From: Roseiarcus sp963721905
Lineage (GTDB): Bacteria > Pseudomonadota > Alphaproteobacteria > Rhizobiales > Beijerinckiaceae
Assembly (NCBI GenBank): GCA_963721905.1
Contig: CAVRMF010000011.1
Location: 1-64,000, forward strand
Length of the DNA stretch: 64,000 nt
Direction of reading: 5' to 3'
In this document: positions 26,215-36,612 of the stretch, one piece after another
Layout: every line of letters begins with the position of its first letter
Position numbering within the stretch: position 1 is the stretch's first letter
The notes under the pieces: generated by a model
Told to the model about the DNA's origin: nothing
The model's database searches: none
The model's input: the letters and a program-made list of their open reading frames with translations, nothing else
Program-made: the position numbers and the translations under genes

Positions 26215-29172
26215 TCACCCCGGCGCCGCGCCCATCAGCTTGCGGGCGGCGGCCGCGCTCATCGGCTGGCCGAAGGCCGTGCCTTGGGCGAACTGGCAAC
26301 CGATCTGGGCGAGTTCGACCGTGTCCGACTCGGTCTCCGCGCCTTCGGAGATCACGTCCATGCCGATCTCCTGCGCCATGGCGACAATCGGACGCAGGAT
26401 CGGCGAGCGGGCGCCCATGGCTTTGGGCCTCACCAGCGAGGCGTCGATCCGCATCGCGTCGAATCGATATTCCGGCAGATGGCCGAGCGAGGTATAGCCG
26501 GCGCCGAACCGGTCAAGCATCAGGGCTGCGCCGATTTCGCGCACGCGCTGCAGAAGCGCGGCGGCGTATTCCGGGTTCTCCATGACCACGCTCTCGGCGA
26601 TCGCGATCCTGAGCGTTCCACGCTGCACGAGATGGCGGCTCAGCGCGGCGCGCACGTCCGCAACGAGATCATGGTTCAGCATCTGAGACGAGGACGCTGC
26701 GACGGTGGCGAAAATCGGTGGATTGACTTCGAGCGCCTTCTGCCACGCCGCCAGTTCTCGCGCCGACGTCTCGAGCGCGTAGGCGCCGATGTCGACGACG
26801 GCGCCGGACAATTCGGCGACAGAGGCGAACTCGTCCTCCTCGAGGACGCCAAGCTTGGGATGACGCCAGCGCACAACAGCCTGGAATCCGGCGACGGTGC
26901 GGTCCTCGAGCCGAACGATGGGGCGGAACAGGACCATGATCTCGCCCCGCTCGAGCGCGCGGCGCATGTCGTTCTGGAGCATCTGCCGATCGGAGCGTTG
27001 CGACCGCATGACGGGCGAGAAGACTTCAACCCGGTCGCCGCCCGCCTTCTTCGCATTGGCGAGCGCGAGTTGCGCGTCTGCGAGAAGATCGCCGCCCTTG
27101 AGATGGAGCTTCGGGTCGTAAACCGCGGCGCCGATCGAGACGGTTACCGCGATCTCCCGCTCGCCGAAGCTGATCGGCGCCGCCAGCGCAGTCCGCAATC
27201 GGTCGATCTTGATCGCGAGATCGGTCGAGTGTGATTCGTCGAGAACGATGGCTCCGAACTGGTCCCCCGAAAGCCGCGCCAGCGTGTCGCCCGGCTTCAT
27301 GTCGCGCGACAGACGCCGGGCCACTGCGAGGAGGGCCGAATCGCCGATCGAAAGACCGAACGAATCGTTGACTATCTTGAACTGGTCGATGTCGACGACC
27401 AGCACAATCGGCGCCCTTGCCCCCGGCTTCTGCGCCAGGGTCATTGCGGAGGCCAGACGATCGTAAAACAGTTCGCGATTGGGAAGGCCGGTCAGATTGT
27501 CGTGGATGGCGTCGTGGAGCATTCGCTCCTCGGCCGACTTGATCTCGGTCACGTCCGCCAGGGAGCCGATCACGCGCACCACCTCCCCGTCTGGGCCGAC
27601 GACCGGCCGCGCCTTCAGCACGTACCAGAAATAGTGGCCGTCCGAGCCGCGCAGGCGAAGGTCATGATTGATCCGTCCCGAGCGCTGATGCAGGAGCCCG
27701 TCGAGCGCGAGCGTGTAACGATCCCGGTCGAGGGGGTGGAGCACGTCGAGCCAGCCGGCCGCCGGCCCCTCGAGCGCGCCGCGCTTCAGCCCCAACTGGC
27801 TCTCGAGCGCCTCGCTGCCGCTCACTTCGTCGTTGACCACGTTCCAGTCGAAGATCGCCTCGCCCGAGCCCGTCATGGCGAGAGACCGTCGCTCCGCGTC
27901 CGCGCCATTGTCGGCGCCCCCGCCTGCTCCGGAAAAGGCAAACTGCATCACGGTAAAGCCGATCAGCATGACGATCAGGACAAGCCCGCCGACTAGGCCT
28001 GGCGCCGCGAGATCGTTGGTCAGGTAACCGAGCGCGGCGGCGCCTGCGGCCACGACCCAGACCGCGAGCAAATACCAGGTCGGAATGAGCATGACCGCGC
28101 GCTCGGATCCGCGTGCCGCCAGGCTCAGGATCAACATGAGGCCGATCCCCGCGACCGTCGCGATTGAAATGCGTGCGACGCCTGCCGCGACCGGGGCGTT
28201 GAACACCGAGAGACCGACGACCGCGGCCATCAGGACCAGCCATGCCAGAGCAAAGTGCGTGTAGCGCACATGCCATCGGCGGAGATTGAGGTAGGCGAAC
28301 AGGAACACGATCAGTGTCGCCGCGATGGTCGCCTCGACGCCGGCGCGCCAAATTCGCTCGGTCGCGTCTTCCAGGCCGAACATCTTTTTCCAAAAGCCGA
28401 AGTCAACACAGACATAGGCGAAGACCGCCCACGCTAGCGCCGCCGCAGCGGGGAAGATCATCGCCCCCCGCACGACAAACACGATCGTGAGGAACAGAGC
28501 CAGAAGACCGGCAATGCCGATCAGAATGCCCTCGTAGAGCGTCAGGCTGGTTGACTTGTCCTTGAACGCGTCAGGCTCCCACAGGTAAAGCTGAGGAAGC
28601 GACGGCGTGCGCAATTCAGCGACGTATGTGACCGTGGTTCCCGGATCGAGAGTGAGCCGGAACACATCCGCGCTCGCATTGTCGTCGCGCTCGGGCACGG
28701 CTCCCTGACTGGCGGTGATCGTCGTGATTCGAGAGGAGCCGAGATCGGGCCAAACGACGCCAGATCCGACGAAACGAAAATGAGGCGCGACGATAAGACG
28801 TGTCAGCTGTTCATCGGAATCGTTGGTCAGCGCAAACACGATCCAGGATGGCTGAGCCTCGGCTTCTAGGGCGCTCACCTCGATGCGGCGCACAATTCCG
28901 TCAGGGCCGGGCGCGGTCGAGACCTGGATACGGTCGCCCTGTGCGCTGTAGCGTTCGACTGCGCGGGTAAGATCGATCGCGTCGGAATCCGGCGACACTC
29001 TGACCGATTGAACCGCAAGCGCCGGTCCGCACGCCGCAAAAGCGAGCGCGAGCAGGATGGCGATGCGCACGAGTCCCGACAATGCGTGGCGACGCCGGGC
29101 CTTGTAGCCGGGGCGGGCGGCGAGGCTCGGGCAAGCGATTCGGTCGGCGCCGCGCACCTCAGACCTAGACAA
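26215..29172 (-). CDS. Membrane sensor with PAS and degenerate GGDEF/EAL domains
   Basis: A 985-residue protein. A hydrophobic signal or anchor lies near residues 35-53, a periplasmic sensory domain to ~205, about seven membrane segments (~210-430, 7TMR-DISM type), a PAS domain (~445-560), GGDEF (~570-730) and EAL (~745-985). Both output domains look inactive. The GGDEF motif reads SGDQF. In the EAL domain the EAL glutamate is replaced (FQAVVRW) and the metal-binding DD pair reads DR (LDRFGAGYTSL). It may therefore act as a c-di-GMP receptor or scaffold. It starts at a TTG or ATG just inside the end of the GNAT gene. Confidence 0.88.
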   Translation of the reverse strand: MSRSEVRGADRIACPSLAARPGYKARRRHALSGLVRIAILLALAFAACGPALAVQSVRVSPDSDAIDLTRAVERYSAQGDRIQVSTAPGPDGIVRRIEVSALEAEAQPSWIVFALTNDSDEQLTRLIVAPHFRFVGSGVVWPDLGSSRITTITASQGAVPERDDNASADVFRLTLDPGTTVTYVAELRTPSLPQLYLWEPDAFKDKSTSLTLYEGILIGIAGLLALFLTIVFVVRGAMIFPAAAALAWAVFAYVCVDFGFWKKMFGLEDATERIWRAGVEATIAATLIVFLFAYLNLRRWHVRYTHFALAWLVLMAAVVGLSVFNAPVAAGVARISIATVAGIGLMLILSLAARGSERAVMLIPTWYLLAVWVVAAGAAALGYLTNDLAAPGLVGGLVLIVMLIGFTVMQFAFSGAGGGADNGADAERRSLAMTGSGEAIFDWNVVNDEVSGSEALESQLGLKRGALEGPAAGWLDVLHPLDRDRYTLALDGLLHQRSGRINHDLRLRGSDGHYFWYVLKARPVVGPDGEVVRVIGSLADVTEIKSAEERMLHDAIHDNLTGLPNRELFYDRLASAMTLAQKPGARAPIVLVVDIDQFKIVNDSFGLSIGDSALLAVARRLSRDMKPGDTLARLSGDQFGAIVLDESHSTDLAIKIDRLRTALAAPISFGEREIAVTVSIGAAVYDPKLHLKGGDLLADAQLALANAKKAGGDRVEVFSPVMRSQRSDRQMLQNDMRRALERGEIMVLFRPIVRLEDRTVAGFQAVVRWRHPKLGVLEEDEFASVAELSGAVVDIGAYALETSARELAAWQKALEVNPPIFATVAASSSQMLNHDLVADVRAALSRHLVQRGTLRIAIAESVVMENPEYAAALLQRVREIGAALMLDRFGAGYTSLGHLPEYRFDAMRIDASLVRPKAMGARSPILRPIVAMAQEIGMDVISEGAETESDTVELAQIGCQFAQGTAFGQPMSAAAARKLMGAAPG

Positions 29173-29779
29173 ATTTCGACGCCGTCGATTTCGCGCGGAA
29201 ATCGCTTTCGATCAACGCAAACAGAACGTGGTCGCGCCAAGCGCCGTTGATCTTGAGATATTCGCGCGCGTATCCTTCTCGTTGGAAGCCGTTGCGCTCC
29301 AGCAGCGCGACGGATGGCGCGTTGTCGGGGATGCAGGCCGCCTCGACCCGATGAAGTCTCAGCTTGGAGAAAGCAAATTCCACAGTCGTCGCGACCGCGC
29401 GAGTCATCCGCCTCTTGCCGGCGTGAGGAGCGCCCATCCAGTAGCCCAGCGTTCCCGACTGCGAGACGCCGCGCCGAACGCCGCCCAATGTGATGCCGCC
29501 CAGCAATTCGTCCGAGGTCTGGTCGAAGATAAGGAAGGCATAGGCCTCGTCTCGTGCGATGTCTTCGTCCTGCCGCCGCAGGCGGCGGCGGAAGGCAGCC
29601 TGCGTCAGGTCGTCATCTGGCCAGGTTGGTTCCCAAGGCTCAAGAAACGCCCGGCTCGCCGCCCGGAGCCGCGTCCAAGAGGAAAAATCCACAGGGGTCG
29701 CGGGACGCAAATAGAGCCCCTCTCCGCGCAGGAGCGGCTCCGGACTGACGGATCGGGTGAGGCCGAAAAGCGCCATCAA
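29165..29779 (-). CDS. rimJ: GNAT N-acetyltransferase, RimJ type
   Basis: A 204-residue acetyl-CoA-dependent acetyltransferase. The family pattern LRPATPVDFSSWTRLRAASR leads, followed by the acetyl-CoA region (YWMGAPHAGKRRMTRAV) and the C-terminal VEAACIPDNAPSVALLERNGF. RimJ acetylates the N-terminus of ribosomal protein S5 in E. coli; the substrate here is not certain. The start overlaps the stop of the M16 peptidase gene by 4 nt. Confidence 0.88.
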   Translation of the reverse strand: MMALFGLTRSVSPEPLLRGEGLYLRPATPVDFSSWTRLRAASRAFLEPWEPTWPDDDLTQAAFRRRLRRQDEDIARDEAYAFLIFDQTSDELLGGITLGGVRRGVSQSGTLGYWMGAPHAGKRRMTRAVATTVEFAFSKLRLHRVEAACIPDNAPSVALLERNGFQREGYAREYLKINGAWRDHVLFALIESDFRAKSTASKFV

Positions 29780-31038
29780 ACTCCTCTCAGCGCTTCCGCG
29801 ACTTTCGCTTCGCCGGGAACCTTGCCGACCGAGCCGATTGTCGCAACTGTCGGACGCGATCTAAGCATCGCAGCGCCAGTTTTGCGAACGTCTTCGGCCG
29901 AGACCGCGTCGATGCGCGCCATCATCTCCTCAATGGAAACCGGACGACCGTGGACCTGCATCTGGCGCGCGATCTGCTGGGCGCGCGCGCCAGGCGATTC
30001 GAGCGCGGCGACCATCGAAACTTTGATCTGCGCCTTCGCGCGTCGGATCTCCGTTTCGCTAACGCCATGCGCAGCCTCGGCCAGGCAGTCAATCGAAGCC
30101 GCCGCGACCTCCGCGGCGTCGCGGTCCGCCGAGCCGGCATAAAAGCCGAAAAGTCCGGAATCTGAATAGTCCCAGTGAAAGGAGTAGATCGAATAAGCCA
30201 GCGCCCGTTTCTCGCGCACCTCCTGGAATAGGCGCGAGGACATGCCGCCGCCAGCCGCCGCCGCGAAGACCTGCGCGGCTTCGAGATCCGACGCGCCGGA
30301 TGAGCGGCCTTCAAATCCGACGACGATGTGAGTTTGCTCCAGGCGCTTGCGCAGCTTGGTTTCTCCGCCTCGATATGCGGCAGGCGTCTCGAGCGGGGCG
30401 CGCTCGCGCGACAGACCTTCAAGGCGGGCTCCCGCAAGCGAGACGATCTCGTCGTGCTCAACGGCGCCGGCCGCGGCGACCACCATTGCTGGGGCGCTGT
30501 AATGCTTGCGCAGATAACCGTCGATTGCGATCCTGTCGAAAGCGCTGACTCGCTCGCGTGTGCCCAGGATCGGCCGTCCGATCGCCTGGTCCGGCCATGC
30601 GCTCGAGGTCAGTAGGTCGAATATGAGGTCATCGGGCGTGTCTTCGACGGCGCCGATTTCCTGCACGATGACGTTCTTCTCCCGCTTGAGTTCGTCCTCA
30701 AGGAACTGGCTATCGGTAAGAATATCGCCAAGGATTTCCAGCGCCAGCGCTGTGTCGCCGCCCAATACCCGGGCAAAATAACCGGTGCGTTCTACGCCAG
30801 TCTCCGCGTTGAGGTCGCCGCCCACGTCCTCGATCGCCTCGGCGATCTCGCGGGCGGTTCGACGACGGGTACCTTTGAACGCCATGTGCTCGATGAGATG
30901 GGAAAGCCCGTGCTCTCTTACGCTCTCGTGCCGCGAGCCGACAGCCACGAAAACGCCGATCGCAGCCGTCTTCACATGCGTCGTCACGTCGGTGACGACG
31001 GTGATCCCTGAGGGCAGAGTCGTGACCTGAACGCTCAC
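29776..31038 (-). CDS. M16-family zinc peptidase (processing peptidase-like)
   Basis: A 420-residue single-chain M16B peptidase related to the mitochondrial processing peptidase beta subunit. The inverted zinc motif HLIEH is at residues 47-51, with the distal glutamate in the following AIEDVGGDLNAETGVERTGY helix. The C-terminal half is the non-catalytic M16 domain (FHWDYSDSGLFGFYAG). No signal peptide is seen. The start overlaps thrC by 4 nt; a thrC-M16-rimJ order is common in Rhizobiales. Confidence 0.93.
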   Translation of the reverse strand: MSVQVTTLPSGITVVTDVTTHVKTAAIGVFVAVGSRHESVREHGLSHLIEHMAFKGTRRRTAREIAEAIEDVGGDLNAETGVERTGYFARVLGGDTALALEILGDILTDSQFLEDELKREKNVIVQEIGAVEDTPDDLIFDLLTSSAWPDQAIGRPILGTRERVSAFDRIAIDGYLRKHYSAPAMVVAAAGAVEHDEIVSLAGARLEGLSRERAPLETPAAYRGGETKLRKRLEQTHIVVGFEGRSSGASDLEAAQVFAAAAGGGMSSRLFQEVREKRALAYSIYSFHWDYSDSGLFGFYAGSADRDAAEVAAASIDCLAEAAHGVSETEIRRAKAQIKVSMVAALESPGARAQQIARQMQVHGRPVSIEEMMARIDAVSAEDVRKTGAAMLRSRPTVATIGSVGKVPGEAKVAEALRGV

Positions 31039-32438
31039 GCAAGCGCTCTCGCGGTCTGACGCAGGAAATCGGCGACCGCGTTCCGATTGTTCGGCAGAAC
31101 GATGATCTTCTCCTCCCGGTCCATGAGATCCTGAAGGTGCGCGGGCAGCGCAGGACGCACCCCCGTGGCCCGCTGAACCGCGTCGGGAAACTTCGCCGGA
31201 TGGGCGGTCCCAAGCGCGATGACGGACGTCGCCGGAGAGGCGACGAGCGCCCTCCGCGCGGCCCCGACGCCAATTGCGCTATGCGGGTCGATGACGAGGC
31301 CGCTCTCGCGATAGACGCGTGCCATTTCCATGACGCAGCCTGCCTCGTCGATCCGCTCGGCGCCGAAGTCAGCGCGAATGCGTTGCAAGATCGGGGAGGG
31401 AATCGCGAACGATCCATCCCGCGAGAAGTCGGCCATCAGCGTGCGGATGACCTTGGGGTCCTGCCCCGAGCACACGAACAGCAGGCGCTCGAAATTGGAG
31501 GAAACCTGAATGTCCATTGAGGGGGATTGCGTCGCCTTGACGCTCCTGGGCTCGTAGCGGCCGCTCGAAAGCGCGCGGGCGAGGATGTCGTTCACATTGG
31601 TCGCGATGATAAGCCGCTCGACGGGCAGCCCCATGCGCTTGGCGTAGTAGCCCGCGAGAATATCGCCAAAATTTCCGGTCGGAACAGCAAAGGAGACCCG
31701 TCTCTCGGGAGCGCCGAGGGCGACGGCTCCGACGAAATAATAGACAATCTGGGCGAGGATGCGCGCCCAATTGATCGAGTTCACGCCCGAAAGCCGCATC
31801 TCATCGCGAAAGACGAGGTCGCCGAACAGCTCTTTGACGATGCGTTGGCAGTCATCAAATGTGCCCTCGATCGCCAGCGCGTGGACGTTTGCCTTGCCGA
31901 CCGTCGTCATCTGCCGGCGCTGCACATCGGAGACGCGGCCCCGCGGATAAAGAATATAGACGTCGGCCTGCGATTGCCCGCCGAACGCCTCGATCGCAGC
32001 AGCGCCCGTGTCCCCGGAGGTTGCGCCGAGAATGGTCGCGCGTACGCCGCGCGTACGCAGGACGCGGTTCATGGCGCGGCCAAGCCACTGCATGGCGAAA
32101 TCCTTGAACGCCAGTGTCGGCCCATGAAAAAGCTCGAGCGCGAACAGGTTGTCGTCGATTTGAACGAGTGGAGCGGTGGCAGCGTGCCGGAAGCCGCAAT
32201 ATGCGTCCGCAGTCATCAACGCGAGTTCTGTCGCGCCGAATTCGCCTCCGATGAACGGCTCTATCACCTTGACGGCTGCGTCTGCGTAGGCGAGGCCCCT
32301 CAGAGCGCGGATAGCCTCCGGACGCCATTCCGGGAGAACCATGGGCGCATAAAGGCCGCCGTCGCGGGCGAGGCCCGCCAGAAGCGCGTCCGCAAAGCCG
32401 AGCTCCGGCGCCTGGCCGCGCGTCGAAATGTATTGCAC
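31035..32438 (-). CDS. thrC: Threonine synthase ThrC
   Basis: A 467-residue PLP enzyme that converts O-phosphohomoserine to threonine. The N-terminus MQYISTRG..ELGFADALLAGLARDGGLY is typical. The PLP lysine is K112 in PTLAFKDFAMQW, and ATSGDTGAAAIEA binds the phosphate. It is the first gene of a four-gene minus-strand unit with M16, rimJ and the GGDEF/EAL protein, and is divergent from the cyclopropane synthase gene. Confidence 0.97.
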   Translation of the reverse strand: MQYISTRGQAPELGFADALLAGLARDGGLYAPMVLPEWRPEAIRALRGLAYADAAVKVIEPFIGGEFGATELALMTADAYCGFRHAATAPLVQIDDNLFALELFHGPTLAFKDFAMQWLGRAMNRVLRTRGVRATILGATSGDTGAAAIEAFGGQSQADVYILYPRGRVSDVQRRQMTTVGKANVHALAIEGTFDDCQRIVKELFGDLVFRDEMRLSGVNSINWARILAQIVYYFVGAVALGAPERRVSFAVPTGNFGDILAGYYAKRMGLPVERLIIATNVNDILARALSSGRYEPRSVKATQSPSMDIQVSSNFERLLFVCSGQDPKVIRTLMADFSRDGSFAIPSPILQRIRADFGAERIDEAGCVMEMARVYRESGLVIDPHSAIGVGAARRALVASPATSVIALGTAHPAKFPDAVQRATGVRPALPAHLQDLMDREEKIIVLPNNRNAVADFLRQTARALA

Positions 32439-32652
32439 GAACTGGGGATCCCTGGCCGCTTCGCCCGTCGTCTAACGCAAAAAGCGCGAAAGGAAAATGC
32501 TGTCGGACATGGTCTCACGAATGGGGCCAAACCAAGACCGCGGCGCTGTCCGGCGGCCTGGACTTGCAAACCTCGTAAAACTTTCCATAACTTGAAGATT
32601 TGGGAGGCTCCAAGCCGCCCGTCGCACGCTCCGTCGAACGAGGTATTGCGTC

Positions 32653-33906
32653 ATGTCGGCATCATTTGCGTCACTGTTGAGAAAACTGGTGCGCACAGGC
32701 GATCTCGAAGTCGAGACGGCCGACGGCGCGAAGCAGGTGTACGGCGACGGTTCGGGTCCGCGTCTTGGCGTTAGGCTCGCCGACCGGGCGGCGGAGTGGG
32801 AATTGCTGTTGAACCCAACGCTTACGCTCGGCGAGCTCTACATGGACGGCCGCCTGACCGTCACCGAGGGCGACCTTTACGACGTTCTGGAACTTGGCGC
32901 CAAGAACCTCCTCGAACTCCGAGGGCTGCCGTGGGTGACGGCGATGGAGAAGATCCGCATCGCCTTCCGTGAGTTGCACCAGCGCAACGACCGGCGACGC
33001 GCCAAATCCAACATCGCGCGCCACTACGATCTCGACGCGCGCCTGTACGATCTCTTTCTCGACGCGGACAGGCAGTACTCCTGCGCCTACTTCGAGCGGC
33101 CCGATCAGTCGCTGGACGACGCGCAGGTCGCGAAGAAGCGCCACATCGTCGCCAAGCTCCTCCCGCAAGACGGTGCGAAAGTGCTCGATATCGGGTGCGG
33201 GTTCGGCGGCTTGGCGCTCTATCTGGCGGGCGTCGCCGGCGCGAACGTGACGGGCGTCACGCTATCAGAGGAGCAATTCGCCGTCGCCTCGGATCGAACG
33301 CGGTCGTCGGGACTCTCTGATCGTGTCGATTTTCGGCTGCAGGACTATCGCGACGTGCGGGATTCTTTCGACCGGATCGTGTCGGTCGGGATGTTCGAGC
33401 ATGTCGGGATACTCGGCTACGACGAATTTTTCCAGACTGTGCGCCGGCAGCTCAACGACGACGGCGTGATGCTGCTTCACTCGATCGGCCGCAACTCCGT
33501 CCCTGGCGCAACCAATCCATGGATCCGCAAGTACATCTTCCCGGGCGGCTACATTCCTAGCCTTTCGGAGGTCCTCCCGGCGATCGAACGCGCCGGACTC
33601 TTCGTCACCGACATCGAAATTCTGCGGCTGCACTACGCAGATACGCTTCGCGCCTGGCGCCACCGGTTCATCGCTAATCGCGAGGAAGCCAAACGCCTCT
33701 ACGACGAGCGCTTCTGCCGGATGTGGGAGTTTTATCTGGCGGGAGCGGAATCGTCGTTCCGCGTCGACGGGCACATGGTCTTCCAGATCCAGATCGCAAA
33801 GCGGCAGGACGCCGTCCCGCTGACGCGAGACTACATTCAGGAGCGCGAGGCCGAGCTGCGGCGCCGGGAGGCCACGCGTGCGCCTTTCCGGCAGGCGGCC
33901 GAATAG
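32653..33906 (+). CDS. cfa: Cyclopropane-fatty-acyl-phospholipid synthase
   Basis: A 417-residue SAM-dependent enzyme that adds a methylene group to unsaturated phospholipid acyl chains in the inner membrane. The N-terminal lipid-binding domain is followed by HYDLDARLYDLFLD near residue 124. The SAM-binding VLDIGCGFGGLALYLA lies near 177-192, and the MFEHVG..YDEFF and RLHYADTLRAWRHRF motifs of the family follow. Length is usual. Confidence 0.95.
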   Translation: MSASFASLLRKLVRTGDLEVETADGAKQVYGDGSGPRLGVRLADRAAEWELLLNPTLTLGELYMDGRLTVTEGDLYDVLELGAKNLLELRGLPWVTAMEKIRIAFRELHQRNDRRRAKSNIARHYDLDARLYDLFLDADRQYSCAYFERPDQSLDDAQVAKKRHIVAKLLPQDGAKVLDIGCGFGGLALYLAGVAGANVTGVTLSEEQFAVASDRTRSSGLSDRVDFRLQDYRDVRDSFDRIVSVGMFEHVGILGYDEFFQTVRRQLNDDGVMLLHSIGRNSVPGATNPWIRKYIFPGGYIPSLSEVLPAIERAGLFVTDIEILRLHYADTLRAWRHRFIANREEAKRLYDERFCRMWEFYLAGAESSFRVDGHMVFQIQIAKRQDAVPLTRDYIQEREAELRRREATRAPFRQAAE

Positions 33907-33930
33907 CGGCCGCGGAGGAATGCGAGGGCG

Positions 33931-34215
33931 TTAGGCGGCGCGGGCGAAGCGAACCGCAAGGCCGGTCGCGGTTACCCGGCGCAGCTCGACGCCGTCGATG
34001 TCGTGTCCCTTGACGTCGTCGATCTCGAACCGAACATCGACGACCGCGTCGGCGCCATATTCCGCAGCCTCGCGCATCAGCGCCTCAATCGCCGCTTTGC
34101 GCTCGGCCTCTGAGCCCACCCCATCGGCCGCCCGCCACCGCGAGGTCGCCCTCACGCGCCCGATCACTGTTTTGGCTCGGCCGTCCTCGAGGGCCTCGGT
34201 AAAGCTCACTTGCAT
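33931..34215 (-). CDS. YbjQ-family heavy-metal-binding-domain protein
   Basis: A 94-residue protein with the YbjQ/DUF74 core: ALMREAAEYGADAVVDVRF and a basic-hydrophobic C-terminal strand. Members form beta-rich pentamers of unclear function; the heavy-metal name is historical. It lies between the 3' end of cfa and the pnp terminator. Confidence 0.75.
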   Translation of the reverse strand: MQVSFTEALEDGRAKTVIGRVRATSRWRAADGVGSEAERKAAIEALMREAAEYGADAVVDVRFEIDDVKGHDIDGVELRRVTATGLAVRFARAA

Positions 34216-34324
34216 GATGCTGAATGTCCCGTTTCCGTATATCGATCCTGCTTCGATACGCTGCCCGCGTTTCCGGCCGGTTAAGGAACGGTTGCGGAGT
34301 TGGTTAAATTCGGTCAGGGGCGCG

Positions 34325-34357
34325 GCAAAACGAAAGAGCGGCGCCTGCCGGCGCCGC
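34325..34357 (-). terminator. Rho-independent terminator of rpsO-pnp
   Basis: On the minus strand GCGGCGCC, loop GGCA and GGCGCCGC (34357-34338) form an 8-bp GC stem followed by TCTTTCGTTTT. It lies 27 nt after the pnp stop codon. Confidence 0.75.
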
Positions 34358-34383
34358 CCCGGTCTCGAGGATCGCCTCTCACC

Positions 34384-36529
34384 CTATTCGCTCGCCGTCG
34401 CCGGTTCGGCCGCCTGAGCCTTCTCGAGGTCGGCGCCCGTCTGCTGATCCACGACGCGCATTGACAGCTTCACCTTGCCGCGATCGTCGTAACCGAGGAC
34501 CTTGACCTTGACCTTGTCTCCTTCCTTGACGACATCGGTCGTCTTGGCGACCCGGGTCTTGGCCAGTTGCGAAATGTGGACGAGCCCGTCTTTGGAGCCG
34601 AAGAAATTAACGAAAGCGCCGAATTCGACCGTTTTGACCACAGTGCCGTCGTAGATCTGTCCGACTTCCGGCTCCGATGCGATCGACTTGATCCAGTTGA
34701 CGGCGGCCTTGATCTTGGCGCCGTCGCTCGAGGCGATCTTGACCGTCCCGTCGTCCTCGATGTTGATTTTGGCGCCGGTCTTTTCGACGATTTCGCGGAT
34801 GACCTTGCCGCCCGTGCCGATCACTTCGCGGATCTTGTCGGTCGGGATCTTCATCGTCTCAATGCGCGGCGCGAACTCGCCCAGTTCGGCGCGCGCCCCG
34901 GTGATCGCCTTGCTCATTTCGCCCAGGATATGCATGCGGCCAGCGCGCGCCTGGGCTAGCGCGACCCTCATGATCTCCTCGGTGATCCCGGCGATCTTGA
35001 TGTCCATTTGCAACGATGTGACTCCTTCACTCGTGCCGGCGACCTTGAAGTCCATGTCACCGAGATGATCTTCATCGCCGAGAATGTCGGAGAGAACCGC
35101 GAAGCGGGAGCCCTCAAGGATGAGCCCCATGGCGATGCCCGCGGTGGGCCGCTTCAGGGGTACGCCGGCGTCCATGAGCGCGAGCGACGACCCGCAGACC
35201 GTCGCCATTGAAGAGGAGCCATTCGAACTCGGTGATCTCCGAAACAACGCGGATTGTGTAGGGGAATTCCGCCGCGGTCGGCAGCATAGGACGAATCGCG
35301 CGCCACGCGAGTTTGCCGTGTCCGATTTCGCGCCGGCCCGGCGAACCCATGCGGCCCGTCTCGCCGACAGAGTAGGGCGGGAAGTTATAGTGGAGCAGGA
35401 AGCGTTCCTTGTAGGTCCCCTCGAGCGAATCGACGTATTGCTCGTCCTCGCCCGTGCCAAGCGTCGCGACCACGAGGGCCTGCGTTTCCCCGCGAGTGAA
35501 CAGCGCCGAGCCATGGGTGCGTGGGAGGACGCCGACCTGAGCGAGGATCGGACGCACCGTCGTCAGGTCACGTCCGTCGATCCGGCTTTGGTGATCGAGA
35601 ATGTTCCAGCGAACCACTTTCGCTTGGGCGTTGTGGAACGCTTCGGCGATCTCCGACAGGGGGAACTTGGGCTCGGCCCCTTCCGGCGCGAGCGAGCCCA
35701 CGACTTTGGCCTTCACGGCGTCGACCGCGGCGTACCGTTCCTGCTTCTGGGTGATCGCATACGCCGCGCGCAGATCGGCTTCTCCGACCTCGAGCACGGC
35801 CTTCTCGACCGCCGTGCGACTGCTCGGCGGCAGTTCGCGCGGGTCTTTGGCGGCCTTCTCAGCCAAGCGGATGATGGCCTGGATGACCGGCTGGAACCCT
35901 GCGTGGCCGGTCATGACCGCCTTCAGCATCGTCTCCTCGGACAGTTCCTTGGCCTCCGATTCGACCATCAGGACAGCATCTGCGGTGCCGGCGACCACGA
36001 GATCCAGAGTGGAGTCCTTCATCTCCTCGATCGTCGGATTGAGCCTGATTTCACCCTTGATAACACCGACGCGCGCGGCGCCGATGGGACCCATGAATGG
36101 CACGCCGGAAAGGGTCAGCGCCGCTGAGGAGGCGATCATCGCCAGAATGTCGGAGTCCGACTCGAGGTCGTAGGAGAAAACCGTGGCGATGATCTGCGTA
36201 TCGCAGCGGAATTCGTCGGGAAACAACGGACGGATCGGCCGATCGATCAGACGCGAGGTCAGTGTCTCGCGGTCCGAAGGGCGCCCCTCGCGCTTAAGGT
36301 AGCCGCCCGGGATACGGCCCGCAGCGAACGCCTTTTCCTGATAGTGAACCGTGAGCGGGAAAAAGTCTTGCCCGGGTTTGGCCTCCTTCGCCGCGACGAC
36401 GGTCGCAAGCACGGTCGTTTCGCCCCAGGAGGCAAACACGGCGCCGTCGGCCTGGCGCGCCACGCGGCCGGTTTCGAGAACGAGCTTGCGCCCGCACCAG
36501 TCGAGCTCTTCACGTTGAATGTCAAACAT
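34384..36529 (-). pseudogene. pnp: Polynucleotide phosphorylase, frame-broken
   Basis: Two frames together encode a 714-residue PNPase, the 3'-5' exoribonuclease of the RNA degradosome. The first frame, from 36529, covers RNase PH domain 1, the helical domain and the start of PH domain 2. The second, ending at 34384, finishes PH2 (LMDAGVPLKRPTAGIAMGL) and carries KH (IGTGGKVIREI) and S1 (GQIYDGTVVKTVEFGAFV). The break is one extra base in GAACTC at 35225-35230; removing one A gives GACTC and restores ITESNGSSSMA, a near-invariant PNPase sequence. Because pnp is highly conserved, a sequencing error is at least as likely as real loss. It lies downstream of rpsO. Confidence 0.9.
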
Positions 36530-36612
36530 CTTTCTTCATCCTGCCTTTTGAGGATGCGAAGGCCTGCGGCCTGTGCCGCCCGCGGTTCGGGCTCGTCATC
36601 GGCAAGACGGCG

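Noticed and set aside
35220..35235. Programmed frameshifting in pnp
   Set aside because: PNPase genes do not use frameshifting, and the site lacks a slippery run. An extra base fits better.
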